A DNA stretch of 27,772 nt from JBFHRE01 sp041591895 (GTDB lineage: Bacteria > Actinomycetota > Acidimicrobiia > Spongiisociales > ZC4RG35), in NCBI GenBank assembly GCA_041591895.1, contig JBFHRE010000018.1:1-27772 (forward strand), given 5' to 3'. The position numbers and the translations under genes are program-made. How positions within the stretch are numbered: the stretch's first letter is position 1; each line of letters starts with the position of its first letter. A model generated the notes under the pieces. The model made no database searches, was not told where the DNA came from, and was given only the letters and a program-made list of their open reading frames with translations. Of the stretch, positions 9,660 through 17,185 are shown piece after piece.

Positions 9660-10072
9660 TCGGCCTGCCGACCACACTTCGGCGTCGGGGTGGAAGGCGT
9701 GGAACGCGAACCAGAAGTCGGTGAGGCGGTCCACGATCTCGAGCCTGCCCCCGGTCGGCGGACCATCCACGGATTAGCCCAGGAGCGTCCAAGGCTCCAG
9801 TCCCGGCATCCGAGAAACCGCGAGAGTCGAGCGCCGGGATTCCATCTGGAACTCGGCGAGGTCGAACGAGGCGGCCGAGAAGTCGGCCCGCCCGGCGCCA
9901 GGCAACGCTCGGAGGTGCTCCGGCACGCCGGTAGGGCTGTTTCCGGTCGAGTCCGGGGTCGGGATGGGGTGGGCTCCGTCGAGCCACCGGTCTCGGCGCA
10001 TGACGATGTCATCAGTCCCAGTAGCAACGCTCGGACCAGGCGATATGGCATCTCTCCAGGCACATCGAGCAT
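9660..10072 (-). pseudogene. Decayed DUF3179-type lipoprotein gene (frameshifts and an in-frame stop)
   Basis: The 500-bp gap between DUF429 and lacI holds coding remnants on the minus strand in different frames. One frame from ATG 10051 reads MPYRLVRALLLGLMTSSC, resembling a lipoprotein signal peptide. Another frame reads ADFSAASFDLAEFQMESRR and on to PWTLLG, then meets TAA at 9774-9776. Beyond that stop the same frame continues with VDGPPTGGRLEIV and FWFAFHAFHPDAEVW, close to the C-terminal DUF3179 pattern (GPLAG..L.., FWFAW..F.PDTEVW). A short GFSDAGTG match lies in the third frame near 9800. At least one stop and one or two frameshifts are needed to join the pieces. The remnant is far shorter than a normal DUF3179 protein and has no clean stop before it runs into DUF429. 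Confidence 0.45.
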
Positions 10073-10119
10073 GGCGGCCGTCTTCCCAGCTCCACGCGGT
10101 GTCGCTGTCCGGGTGCCGT

Positions 10120-10148
10120 TTGACCGTCCGGTTGTAAGCGTTTTCAAT
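10120..10148 (+). promoter_or_regulatory. Putative lacI-family gene promoter
   Basis: TTGACC (10120-10125), a 17-nt spacer and TTCAAT (10143-10148) form a good sigma70-type promoter. The expected transcript start falls at about 10155-10156, coinciding with a GTG codon, so the message may be leaderless. Confidence 0.55.
10132..10147. promoter_or_regulatory. LacI-family operator (autoregulatory)
   Basis: TTGTAAGC/GTTTTCAA is a 16-bp imperfect palindrome (6 of 8 positions match between half-sites) with the central CG typical of LacI/GalR operators. It overlaps the spacer and -10 hexamer of the regulator's own promoter, so binding would block its transcription. Confidence 0.6.
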
Positions 10149-10155
10149 TGTGCTC

Positions 10156-11190
10156 GTGACGAGAGTGACGATCGAGGACGTTGCCGCTCATTGCGGAGTA
10201 TCGATGGCGACCGTGAGCCGGGCAATGCGAGGGCTGCCGAATGTGTCGCCCGCGACCCGGGCCAAGGTGATGGCTGGGATTGCCGAACTGGAATTCACCC
10301 CCGATCGCAATGCCGCTCGACTCGCCGCCGGCCGGTCTGGAACCATCGCCGTCGCCGCCGCCTCCCTTCAGCTCTGGTACACGGCCCGGGTCGTGAGCGC
10401 CGTTGAAGCAGTGCTGACTGCCGAGGCGCAAGACGTTCTCGTCATCACCCTCGGCGATGGCACGGCGGCTTCGCTGGTGGGCGGCGTTGCCCGGCGGGTG
10501 GATGGAGTCATCATTGTGGACGTCGTGCCGGATGAGTTCGAGCGTTCGTCTCTTCGAGCCATGCGAGTGCCATGGGTGCTCGCCGGGTGCCGGGACGAGG
10601 AGGCGTCATCCGTGTGGATCGACAACGTCGAGGGCGGAAGGATGGCGACCCGGCATCTCGTCGAACTCGGGCATCGCAGGATCGGTGTCATTGGCGGGGC
10701 GCCTACCCGGGTTCGTTCCACAACGCCGGAAGAACGCCTCCAGGGCCACGCCGCGGCCCTGGCCGAAGCGGGCATCGAGATCGATCCCGCACTGGTGGTC
10801 GATGGGAACTTCTCCGTCGACGGTGGGATGGAGGCCGTTCGTGCACTCCTGCGGATGGACGATCCGCCGACGGCCGTGTTTGCGATGTCGGACGAGATGG
10901 CCTTCGGTGTCATCCAGGCCTGCCGGGAGGATGCCGTCGACATTCCGGGTCGGCTGTCCCTCGTTGGTTTCGACGACCACGACCTCGCCCGGACGGTGGG
11001 CCTCACCACCGTTCGCCAGGACCCGTCTGCCATGGCGGTCAGCGCCGCGCGCACTCTGCTCGACCTGCTCGCCGCCCCGGATCGCGACCCGGTCCACACC
11101 GAGTTCGAACTCGAACTCGTCGTGCGACGGACCACTGAGCGGAACTCAGCGGGAGCGAGCGTGGATCGCCTCCGAGACCGCCTGAAGTAG
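10156..11190 (+). CDS. LacI/GalR-family transcriptional regulator
   Basis: This 344-residue protein begins at GTG 10156 (MTRVTIEDVAAHCGVS). GTG 10150 is in frame but lies almost on the -10 element. The N-terminal helix-turn-helix and hinge are classical: VTIEDVAAHCGVSMATVSRA, then TRAKVMAGIAELEFTPDRNA. The rest is a periplasmic-binding-protein-like effector domain, with GRMATRHLVELGHRRIGVIG, DDPPTAVFAMSDEMA and LSLVGFDDHDLAR. Such proteins bind DNA as dimers and respond to sugars, nucleosides or related ligands. An operator-like palindrome overlaps its promoter. No transport or catabolic gene lies next to it; the neighbours are gene remnants and a convergent response regulator, so it looks like an orphan. 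The effector cannot be deduced. Its last 45 bp overlap the response regulator gene. Confidence 0.92.
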   Translation: MTRVTIEDVAAHCGVSMATVSRAMRGLPNVSPATRAKVMAGIAELEFTPDRNAARLAAGRSGTIAVAAASLQLWYTARVVSAVEAVLTAEAQDVLVITLGDGTAASLVGGVARRVDGVIIVDVVPDEFERSSLRAMRVPWVLAGCRDEEASSVWIDNVEGGRMATRHLVELGHRRIGVIGGAPTRVRSTTPEERLQGHAAALAEAGIEIDPALVVDGNFSVDGGMEAVRALLRMDDPPTAVFAMSDEMAFGVIQACREDAVDIPGRLSLVGFDDHDLARTVGLTTVRQDPSAMAVSAARTLLDLLAAPDRDPVHTEFELELVVRRTTERNSAGASVDRLRDRLK

Positions 11191-11517
11191 GTCCTGTTGA
11201 CGGAAGGGCTTGGAGATGAAACCGTCCGCGCCCGCCGTCATGGCCCGCTCCCTCACCGACTCCGCTCCGAATCCGGTGACGACCACCACCGGCAGCGCCG
11301 CGGTGCGCGGATTGGCGCGGACCCGCTCGAGGACCGCCCAACCGTCCAGGCTCGGCAGCCCGAGGTCGAGAAACAGAATGTCGGGCACTCGCTCGGCGAG
11401 AGACTCGAGGCCTTTGTGACCGTCGGCCTTGATGACCACGTCGGTTGCGAGCGACTCGATGCACGTCCTGATCAAGCGAGCGGCGATGGCGGAATCTTCG
11501 ATGATGAGGACGCGCAT
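11146..11517 (-). CDS. Single-domain (CheY-like) response regulator
   Basis: This 123-residue protein is a bare receiver domain. The acidic pair is E7/D8 (LIIEDS), the phospho-acceptor is D51 (LFLDLGLP), the switch Thr is T81 (VVVVTG) and the conserved Lys is K103 (ISKPF). No output domain follows, so it would signal through protein contacts or a phosphorelay. There is no histidine kinase in the window. Its 3' end overlaps the convergent LacI gene by 45 bp. ATG 11517 has a TAACCT hexamer 7 nt upstream and no Shine-Dalgarno, so it may be leaderless. Confidence 0.93.
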   Translation of the reverse strand: MRVLIIEDSAIAARLIRTCIESLATDVVIKADGHKGLESLAERVPDILFLDLGLPSLDGWAVLERVRANPRTAALPVVVVTGFGAESVRERAMTAGADGFISKPFRQQDLLQAVSEAIHARSR

Positions 11518-11524
11518 GACGGAG

Positions 11525-11530
11525 AGGTTA
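11525..11530 (-). promoter_or_regulatory. -10 element of the response regulator gene
   Basis: TAACCT on the minus strand lies 7 nt before ATG 11517, a spacing that fits a leaderless transcript. No convincing -35 is visible. Confidence 0.4.
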
Positions 11531-11544
11531 CCGGGGATAGCCGG

Positions 11545-11681
11545 CCGTCAGGACAACACCGTATCGAGGGCCACCGGCAGGCCGGTGACGATGGACTCCT
11601 GAGCCTGATTGCGAGCATCTTCAGGTCTCCGACGGTCCCCGCTGTGAGCTCCTCCACGGCCGTCCGGAAGCCAGAAAGTAG
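11545..11681 (-). other. Unassigned stretch with a possible short coding remnant
   Basis: Between the response regulator and the monooxygenase stub, the minus strand reads ARNQAQESIVTGLPVALDT followed by VLS and a stop at about 11549-11551. An adjacent frame reads TAVEELTAGTVGDLKMLA. These look like the end of a decayed gene, but no family is recognised and no start is evident. Nothing else was found in 11531-11681. Confidence 0.2.
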
Positions 11682-11900
11682 GCCGATTCGACGAACTCGA
11701 CCGCTGTAGGCTCCAGATACCGGTCGCTCTGGAGCGAAGGTGGGTGTGGGCTGGCCACGGCCGCAGAGAAGCTCGAGGCGTATCGGGCGGTCGGGATCGA
11801 CGCCTTCATCCTCAGCGGCTATCCCCACCTCGAGGAGTGCCGTAGGGTGTCCGAGATGGTGTTGTCGGGAATCGAACACTTGCCCCTTGTCGCCGACTGA
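11682..11900 (+). pseudogene. C-terminal stub of an SsuD/LLM-class flavin-dependent monooxygenase
   Basis: The frame is open from after a TAG (11679-11681) to TGA 11898-11900. It encodes LEAYRAVGIDAFILSGYPHL followed by EECRRVSEMVL, then EHLPLVAD. The Y-x-x-x-GID-x-FILSGYPHLEE block is the hallmark C-terminal segment of alkanesulfonate monooxygenase SsuD and close LLM-class relatives. Only about 65 of the usual 350-380 residues remain, and no ATG or GTG lies in frame before the conserved block. The rest of the gene is absent on both sides, so this is a deletion remnant. It suggests that a sulfonate or related flavin-monooxygenase locus was once here. Confidence 0.7.
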
Positions 11901-11933
11901 GGTCGAGTGCTGGAACCACTGCCCGCCCGGGGA

Positions 11934-11939
11934 TAAGCT
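11934..11939 (+). promoter_or_regulatory. -10 element upstream of the membrane protein/mogA unit
   Basis: TAAGCT (11934-11939) follows a weak -35-like TGGAAC (11911-11916) at 17 nt. The predicted start near 11946 would give a leader of about 30 nt that contains a Shine-Dalgarno site. Confidence 0.35.
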
Positions 11940-11975
11940 GTCGGGTGGGTTGGACGTTTGGTAAAGGAAGGGTTG

Positions 11976-12827
11976 ATGTCCACGCAGACGACAGAGCGCC
12001 GCGCCACCGTCATTCGCACCACCTGGGGGTTTCTCGGCAATTCCGTAGTTGCGGCGGTGATCGCGGTTGTTGTCACCCGGATCCTCGAGCAGTTCGGACT
12101 CGCCCTCGCCGGCGTCATCTTCGATCGCGATCCCGTGATGACCAACATCGCCACCGAGTTCAGGGCGGCCGGGAACGACCTCGCATATCTGGGCGGCACC
12201 GTCACCGCTCTCGTGGTGGGGATCATGTTCCTCATTCTCTTCCCGGGAGCCAAAGATCGGAGTGCAGGAAAGCTGACCGTGCTTTGGATCAGTCTGTTCT
12301 CGTTCCGCATCGTGTTCTACGACATGATCAGGTACCGGATGTCGGATGACTCCATCCTCGACGTGGCTCTCGCCGGCTACGAGGTTCCGGCGGGGATCGA
12401 CACCATCCTCGCCGCCGCCGGTGCGGTCGGAATGTTGCTGGTTGCGATCGCCGCCGCGCCTGCATTCCTCGGGTTCAACCGTCACCGCTCAGAGGTGGCC
12501 ACACCTGCCGAGCGGGTCCGTTTCGTGGCTTCGATCGCATTGGTGCCTGGTCTGGTCGCCCCCCTGTTGGCAGTGCCTTTCTTCCTACCCGACGCCGGCA
12601 CCGGCTACCTTTCCAGCCTGCCGCTGGTCGGGCTCTTCACAGTGGTCACCACATTGGCGGCGCGCGGCGCGACCCACATCTCGATTCCGGAGATCATCGA
12701 AGAGCGGGGCTTCTCGGTCGGCCTGGCGGTGGGATTGGCGATCGTGTTCGTCATGGCCCGCTTTCTCGCCCCCGGTGTCCCGATCCCGCCCTGGGACGAC
12801 GCGCTGAATTTCACGTTCCGAGCGTGA
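11976..12827 (+). CDS. Seven-TM membrane protein of unknown family, coupled to mogA
   Basis: This is a 283-residue protein. ATG 11976 is chosen because AAAGGAAGG lies immediately upstream; a TTG at 11958 is unlikely. About seven hydrophobic segments are visible, for example GNSVVAAVIAVVVTRIL, TVTALVVGIMFLILFPG, LTVLWISLFSFRIVFYDMI, ILAAAGAVGMLLVAIAAAPA, IALVPGLVAPLLAVPFFLP, LPLVGLFTVVTTLAARG and VGLAVGLAIVFVMARFLAP. No transporter or enzyme motif was recognised. Its stop overlaps the mogA start (GTGA), and the coxMSL operon begins 95 bp beyond mogA, so it may belong to the CO dehydrogenase locus. Known cox clusters also include membrane proteins (CoxC, CoxH, CoxK), but no specific resemblance can be claimed. 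Confidence 0.8.
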   Translation: MSTQTTERRATVIRTTWGFLGNSVVAAVIAVVVTRILEQFGLALAGVIFDRDPVMTNIATEFRAAGNDLAYLGGTVTALVVGIMFLILFPGAKDRSAGKLTVLWISLFSFRIVFYDMIRYRMSDDSILDVALAGYEVPAGIDTILAAAGAVGMLLVAIAAAPAFLGFNRHRSEVATPAERVRFVASIALVPGLVAPLLAVPFFLPDAGTGYLSSLPLVGLFTVVTTLAARGATHISIPEIIEERGFSVGLAVGLAIVFVMARFLAPGVPIPPWDDALNFTFRA

Positions 12828-13303
12828 CTCCCTCCGCGGCCGTTGTCACCGTCAGCGACGGCGTGCACCGCGGAACCCGGGTCGATCGGGGCGGGGAGGA
12901 AGTGGCGGCCTATCTCTCCAGCCACGGCTTCGACGTCCTCATCAGGAAGACGGTGCCAGACGAGGCGCCGTTGGTGTCGGCGGCGATCTTGGAGGCCTGC
13001 GGTGCTGCCCGCCTGGTCGTCACCACCGGTGGGACCGGGTTCGGCCCCCGTGACGTCACCCCGGAGGCGACGACCGCAGTCCTGGAGCGTCCGGCGCCGG
13101 GGCTCCAGATGGCGATGTTCCAGGCAGGCATGAAGTCGACACCGATGGCAGCACTCTCCCGCGCCGTGGTCGGGAGCCTCGGCACCAGCCTGGTGATCAA
13201 TCTCCCGGGCAGTCCGACAGGAGCGGTCGAGAACCTGGCAGCCATCATCGACCTCGTCCCACATGTATTGGACTTGCTGGCAGGCATTACCGAGCACGGA
13301 TGA
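12824..13303 (+). CDS. MogA/MoaB-type molybdenum cofactor biosynthesis protein
   Basis: This 159-residue protein has the usual MogA/MoaB length. GTG 12824 overlaps the preceding stop by 4 nt. Signatures are VVTVSDG (residues 7-13), TTGGTGFGPRDVTPEA (67-82) and NLPGSPTGA (126-134), which form the molybdopterin-binding site. Proteins of this type adenylylate molybdopterin before molybdate insertion. Its position just before coxMSL, whose large subunit needs a molybdopterin cytosine dinucleotide cofactor, supports a role in supplying that enzyme. Whether it is functionally MogA or MoaB cannot be decided from sequence alone. Confidence 0.92.
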   Translation: MTPSAAVVTVSDGVHRGTRVDRGGEEVAAYLSSHGFDVLIRKTVPDEAPLVSAAILEACGAARLVVTTGGTGFGPRDVTPEATTAVLERPAPGLQMAMFQAGMKSTPMAALSRAVVGSLGTSLVINLPGSPTGAVENLAAIIDLVPHVLDLLAGITEHG

Positions 13304-13360
13304 CCGCCGGCGGGTGGGGAAACATTCGAGACGTTCAGCCCCACTGAGCACCCGTGGCGG

Positions 13361-13369
13361 TGCTAGCTT
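13361..13369 (+). promoter_or_regulatory. Extended -10 promoter of coxMSL
   Basis: TGC-TAGCTT is an extended -10 element. Transcription would start at about 13375, giving a leader of about 24 nt that contains the strong Shine-Dalgarno AGAGGAGG (13384-13391) before GTG 13399. No clear -35 is present. Confidence 0.4.
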
Positions 13370-13398
13370 CAAATGCGAACCCCAGAGGAGGTCGGATC

Positions 13399-14271
13399 GT
13401 GTTTCCCGGTGCCTTCGACTATTCGGCGCCCAGGTCCCTCGACGAGGCGCTCGCTCGATTGAGCGACGTCGGCGACGAAGGGAGGGTTCTGGCTGGCGGG
13501 CAGAGCCTCATTCCGATGATGAAGCTGAGGCTGGCTGCTCCCGCCGTGCTGGTGGACATCAACAAGATCCCGGGGCTCGATCGGATTCAGCAGGTGAACG
13601 GCCACGTAGCCGTTGGTGCACTTGCCCGGCACGCGGACATCGCGGCGTCGGACGTCATCGAGGGCGGAAACGCGACTGTGGCCGCCGCGGCGCCGTGGGT
13701 AGCCGACCCTTTGGTCCGCAACCGCGGAACGTTGGCGGGTTCGGTGGCCCATTGCGATCCGGAAGGTGACTGGAATTCCGTCATGCTGGCGGTGGGCGGG
13801 AGCGTCGTCGCCAGATCCGCCAACGGGGAAAGGGTGATTCCCATCACCGATTTCCTCGTCGATTTCTTCACGAATTCGCTTCAACCAGGCGAAATGGTGA
13901 CCGAGGTGAGGATCCCGGCCCGCAAGGAGCGCTCGGGTGGGACGTACCTCAAGCTGGAACGCAAGATCGGCGACTACGCCACGGTCGGCGTCGCCACCCA
14001 TCTCGTCCTCGGCGGGGATGGCAAGGTCGCCGAAGCGGGCCTGGCGCTGACGTCTGTGTTCCGTCACAACCTCAAGGTGACCGAAGCCGAGGAGATGATG
14101 ATCGGCCAGACGCCCGGAGCCGATCTGTTCGCCGAGGCCGCCGCGATCGCCGCACGAACCTGCGATCCCGAGAGTGACGTCCGGGGTCCGGCCGACTACA
14201 AGCGGGCAGTCGTAGCCGAATACACGAAGCGGGGCTTTGCGGCCGCTCTCAGCCAGGCAGGAGGTGCATGA
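13399..14271 (+). CDS. coxM: Aerobic CO dehydrogenase medium (FAD) subunit
   Basis: This is a 290-residue protein. GTG 13399 is set by the Shine-Dalgarno AGAGGAGG; upstream in-frame codons do not have one. The FAD-binding motifs of the family are present: LAGGQSLIPMMKLR (residues 31-44) and RNRGTLAGSVAHCDPEGD (about 107-124). The subunit passes electrons from the iron-sulfur subunit through FAD to the acceptor. The order M-S-L, with overlapping ATGA junctions, is that of form I CO dehydrogenase operons, and CoxL's active-site loop confirms the type. Confidence 0.93.
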   Translation: MFPGAFDYSAPRSLDEALARLSDVGDEGRVLAGGQSLIPMMKLRLAAPAVLVDINKIPGLDRIQQVNGHVAVGALARHADIAASDVIEGGNATVAAAAPWVADPLVRNRGTLAGSVAHCDPEGDWNSVMLAVGGSVVARSANGERVIPITDFLVDFFTNSLQPGEMVTEVRIPARKERSGGTYLKLERKIGDYATVGVATHLVLGGDGKVAEAGLALTSVFRHNLKVTEAEEMMIGQTPGADLFAEAAAIAARTCDPESDVRGPADYKRAVVAEYTKRGFAAALSQAGGA

Positions 14272-14780
14272 TGGAGGTAACGGTCACCATCAACGGGGTG
14301 GCGTACACCCGCGATGTTGAGCCGAGGAAGCTCCTCGTGGATTTCATTCGCACCGACGCGGCTCTCACCGGAACCCACATCGGCTGCGACACCACGTCTT
14401 GTGGTGCCTGCACAGTGGTGCTGGACGGACGGCCGGTGAAATCCTGCACCGTATTCGCCGTGCAGGCCGACGGAAGTGAGATCAAGACGGTCGAGGGTCT
14501 CAAGCAGAACGGCGCCCTCCACCCGATCCAGGCGGCGTTCAAGGACAATCACGGTCTCCAATGCGGGTTCTGCACTCCGGGGATGATGATCGTGGGTGCG
14601 TCGCTTCTCGAGTCCAACCCAGACCCGAGTGACGAGGACGTCCGGTGGGCTATCTCCGGCAACATCTGCCGGTGCACCGGATACATGAACATCGTCAAGG
14701 CGATTCAGGCGGCCGGAGCCGACATGAGGGCTGCCGCCGAACCCGTCCCAGACGAGGCGATGCAGGGAGCAGGACAATGA
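14271..14780 (+). CDS. coxS: Aerobic CO dehydrogenase small (2x[2Fe-2S]) subunit
   Basis: This 169-residue protein has all eight cluster cysteines: C39, C44, C47 and C59 for the plant-type cluster (GCDTTSCGAC) and C98, C101, C133 and C135 for the second cluster (QCGFC, CRC). Two adjacent in-frame ATGs exist, at 14268 and 14271. The AGGAGG at 14258-14263 is better spaced for the second, though the first overlaps the coxM stop. The protein relays electrons from the Mo/Cu centre to FAD. Its stop overlaps the coxL start. Confidence 0.95.
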   Translation: MEVTVTINGVAYTRDVEPRKLLVDFIRTDAALTGTHIGCDTTSCGACTVVLDGRPVKSCTVFAVQADGSEIKTVEGLKQNGALHPIQAAFKDNHGLQCGFCTPGMMIVGASLLESNPDPSDEDVRWAISGNICRCTGYMNIVKAIQAAGADMRAAAEPVPDEAMQGAGQ

Positions 14781-17146
14781 CGACCACCCACCATGCGCAA
14801 ACCTCCCCGGAGATCGGAGGCATCGGTCACTCCGTCCGCCGGAAAGAAGATGATCGGTTCATTCAGGGAGCGGGCCGGTATCTCGACGACATCGTTCTGC
14901 CCGGAATGCTTCACATGGCCGTCCTCCGCTCCCCGGTGGCCCATGCCCGGATCGTATCCATCGATGCATCGGAGGCTCAGGCCCTCCCGGGCGTGGTGGC
15001 CGTGGTCACCGGGGAGATGCTCGCCGGCTACAACCTCGCCTGGATGCCCACCCTCTCGGGCGACACCCAGGCGGTGCTCGCCACCGACAAGGTCCGGTAT
15101 CAGGGCCAGGAGGTGGCGGCGGTGATCGCCACCGATCCGTACGTGGCGCGCGACGCCCTCAACCTGATCATGGTCGACTACGAGGATCTGCCTGCGATCA
15201 CCAATCCCCAGCAAGCGCTCGCCGAGGGCGCGGTGCTGATCCGGGACGAGAAAGAGGGTCAGACCGACAACGTCGCCTACGACTGGGAGGCCGGAGACAA
15301 AGCTGCGACGGACGCGGCGTTCGCCCGAGCGGCCAAGGTGGTATCTCTCGACACCCACTATCCGCGGTCGCACCCATCCCCGCTGGAGACCTGCGGGGCG
15401 GTAGCCGACGTGAATCCGGTGACCGGTGAGGCGACGATCTACCTCACCAGCCAGGCCCCACATGCCCATCGGACCCTGTTCGCCATCGTCGCCGGGCTGC
15501 CGGAGGAGAAGATCAGGATCGTCACGGCCGACATCGGAGGTGGGTTCGGCAACAAAGTGCCGATCTACCCCGGCTACGTGGTGGCGACGGCGGCGTCGCT
15601 CGTCATCGGGAAACCGGTGAAGTGGATCGAGTCCCGTTCGGAGAACCTGATCTCCACCGGTTTCGCGCGCGACTACCACATGCACGGCGAGCTGGCGATC
15701 GACGAGAACAACCGCATCATCGGTATGCGGGCCGGGATCCTGTCCGACCAGGGTGCCTTCTACGCCGACGCCCAGCCGACGAAGTTCAGGGCCGGCCTGT
15801 TCCACATCTGCACCGGGTCGTACGACTTCGGGGCGGCCCACGTGACTGCCCGGGGGGCGTTCACCAACAAGGCTCCGGGAGGAGTGGCCTACCGGTGTTC
15901 GTTCCGGGTCACGGAGGCGTCCTATCTGATCGAAAGGCTGGCCGACAAGGCCGCCCACGAGTTGGGGATGGACCCGACCGAGTTCAGGTCGCTCAACTTC
16001 ATCAAGAAGGAGCAGTTCCCGTACATGTCGCCGACCGGATTCGTCTACGACTCGGGGGACTACCACGGCGCGATGACTCTCGCCAAGGAGATCATCGACT
16101 ACGACGGCTGGCGGGCCCGGCAGAGCGAACAGAACGCCAAGGGTGGGAAGCTGATCGGAATTGGAGTCGCATCGTTCACAGAGGTGGTCGGTGCGGGAAA
16201 TTCGCGCGAGTACGACATCGCCGGCCTGAAGATGTTCGACAGCGCCGAACTCAGAGTCCATCCGACCGGCAAGGCGATCCTCAAGCTGGGTGTGCAGACT
16301 CAGGGCCAGGGGCACGAGACGACCTTTGCCCAGATCGTGGCCCAAGAACTCGGTATTCCATTCACGGACGTGAAGGTCCAGTACGGAGACACCGACAACA
16401 CCCCCTATGGACTCGGGACATATGCATCGAGATCGACTCCTGTGGGTGGCGCAGCCACCGCGGTGGTGTCTCGGAAGATCCGAGACAAGGCTCGCAAGCT
16501 CGCCGCCCACCTGCTGGAGGCCGGCGAGGAGGACCTGGACTGGGAACCGGGCAAGTTCACGGTCAAAGGCACCGACCGCGGCGTCTCGATCCAGGAGGTC
16601 GCCTTCGCGGCCTACACCAACCACCCCGACGGGATGGAAGCGGGTCTGGAGGGTGTGCATTATTACGACCCGCCCAACATGACCTATCCGTTTGGAACCT
16701 ACATCGTGGTCGTCGAGGTCGATCCAGGTGACGGCACCTGGAAGGTCCTCGACATGGTCGCAGTGGACGACTGTGGTATCCGGATCAACCCGATGATCGT
16801 CGAAGGCCAGATCCAGGGCGGTCTCACCGAAGGCTTCGCCAAGGCAAACATGCAGTGGATCACCTTCGACGAGAACGGCAACTGCATCGGATCGAACTTC
16901 CTCGACTACCTGGTCCCGACCGCGTGGGAGACCCCGAGGTTCAAGATCGGCGAGACCGTGACGCCGTCTCCACATCATCCGATCGGCGCCAAGGGCGTCG
17001 GCGAGTCGGCGACGGTGGGGTCTCCGGCCGCCTATGTCAACGCTGTGGTGGATGCCCTGTGGAGTAAGGGTGTTCAGAACATCGACATGCCGGTGCTCCC
17101 TCACCGGGTGTGGGGTGCCTTGAACGGAATCGACGTGAAGCCGTGA
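14777..17146 (+). CDS. coxL: Form I aerobic CO dehydrogenase large (Mo/Cu) subunit
   Basis: This is a 789-residue protein, matching the CoxL length. The form I active-site loop AYRCSFR is present, with C374 as the copper/sulfur ligand (C388 in Oligotropha carboxidovorans). The molybdopterin-binding loop DIGGGFGNK spans residues 252-260. GAKGVGES carries E743, equivalent to the catalytic Glu next to the Mo centre. These three features separate it from form II (AYRGAGR-type) and from xanthine dehydrogenases. The enzyme oxidises CO to CO2 and feeds electrons to the respiratory chain. ATG 14777 overlaps the coxS stop and follows a GGAGCAGGA Shine-Dalgarno-like stretch. A long antisense frame here is only a codon-bias shadow. 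Confidence 0.96.
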   Translation: MTTTHHAQTSPEIGGIGHSVRRKEDDRFIQGAGRYLDDIVLPGMLHMAVLRSPVAHARIVSIDASEAQALPGVVAVVTGEMLAGYNLAWMPTLSGDTQAVLATDKVRYQGQEVAAVIATDPYVARDALNLIMVDYEDLPAITNPQQALAEGAVLIRDEKEGQTDNVAYDWEAGDKAATDAAFARAAKVVSLDTHYPRSHPSPLETCGAVADVNPVTGEATIYLTSQAPHAHRTLFAIVAGLPEEKIRIVTADIGGGFGNKVPIYPGYVVATAASLVIGKPVKWIESRSENLISTGFARDYHMHGELAIDENNRIIGMRAGILSDQGAFYADAQPTKFRAGLFHICTGSYDFGAAHVTARGAFTNKAPGGVAYRCSFRVTEASYLIERLADKAAHELGMDPTEFRSLNFIKKEQFPYMSPTGFVYDSGDYHGAMTLAKEIIDYDGWRARQSEQNAKGGKLIGIGVASFTEVVGAGNSREYDIAGLKMFDSAELRVHPTGKAILKLGVQTQGQGHETTFAQIVAQELGIPFTDVKVQYGDTDNTPYGLGTYASRSTPVGGAATAVVSRKIRDKARKLAAHLLEAGEEDLDWEPGKFTVKGTDRGVSIQEVAFAAYTNHPDGMEAGLEGVHYYDPPNMTYPFGTYIVVVEVDPGDGTWKVLDMVAVDDCGIRINPMIVEGQIQGGLTEGFAKANMQWITFDENGNCIGSNFLDYLVPTAWETPRFKIGETVTPSPHHPIGAKGVGESATVGSPAAYVNAVVDALWSKGVQNIDMPVLPHRVWGALNGIDVKP

Positions 17147-17185
17147 CGGGCTGCCGGTGAGTCCCCGAGCGTGACCGGCGGGCTG

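Noticed and set aside
9774..10001. Intact 75-residue minus-strand gene
   Set aside because: Its frame continues past the stop into DUF3179-like sequence and a signal-peptide-like start lies in another frame, so a broken gene explains it better.
11740..11964. 74-codon plus-strand frame over the monooxygenase stub
   Set aside because: The conserved SsuD-like block is read in a different frame; this frame gives a Ser/Arg/Pro-rich product.
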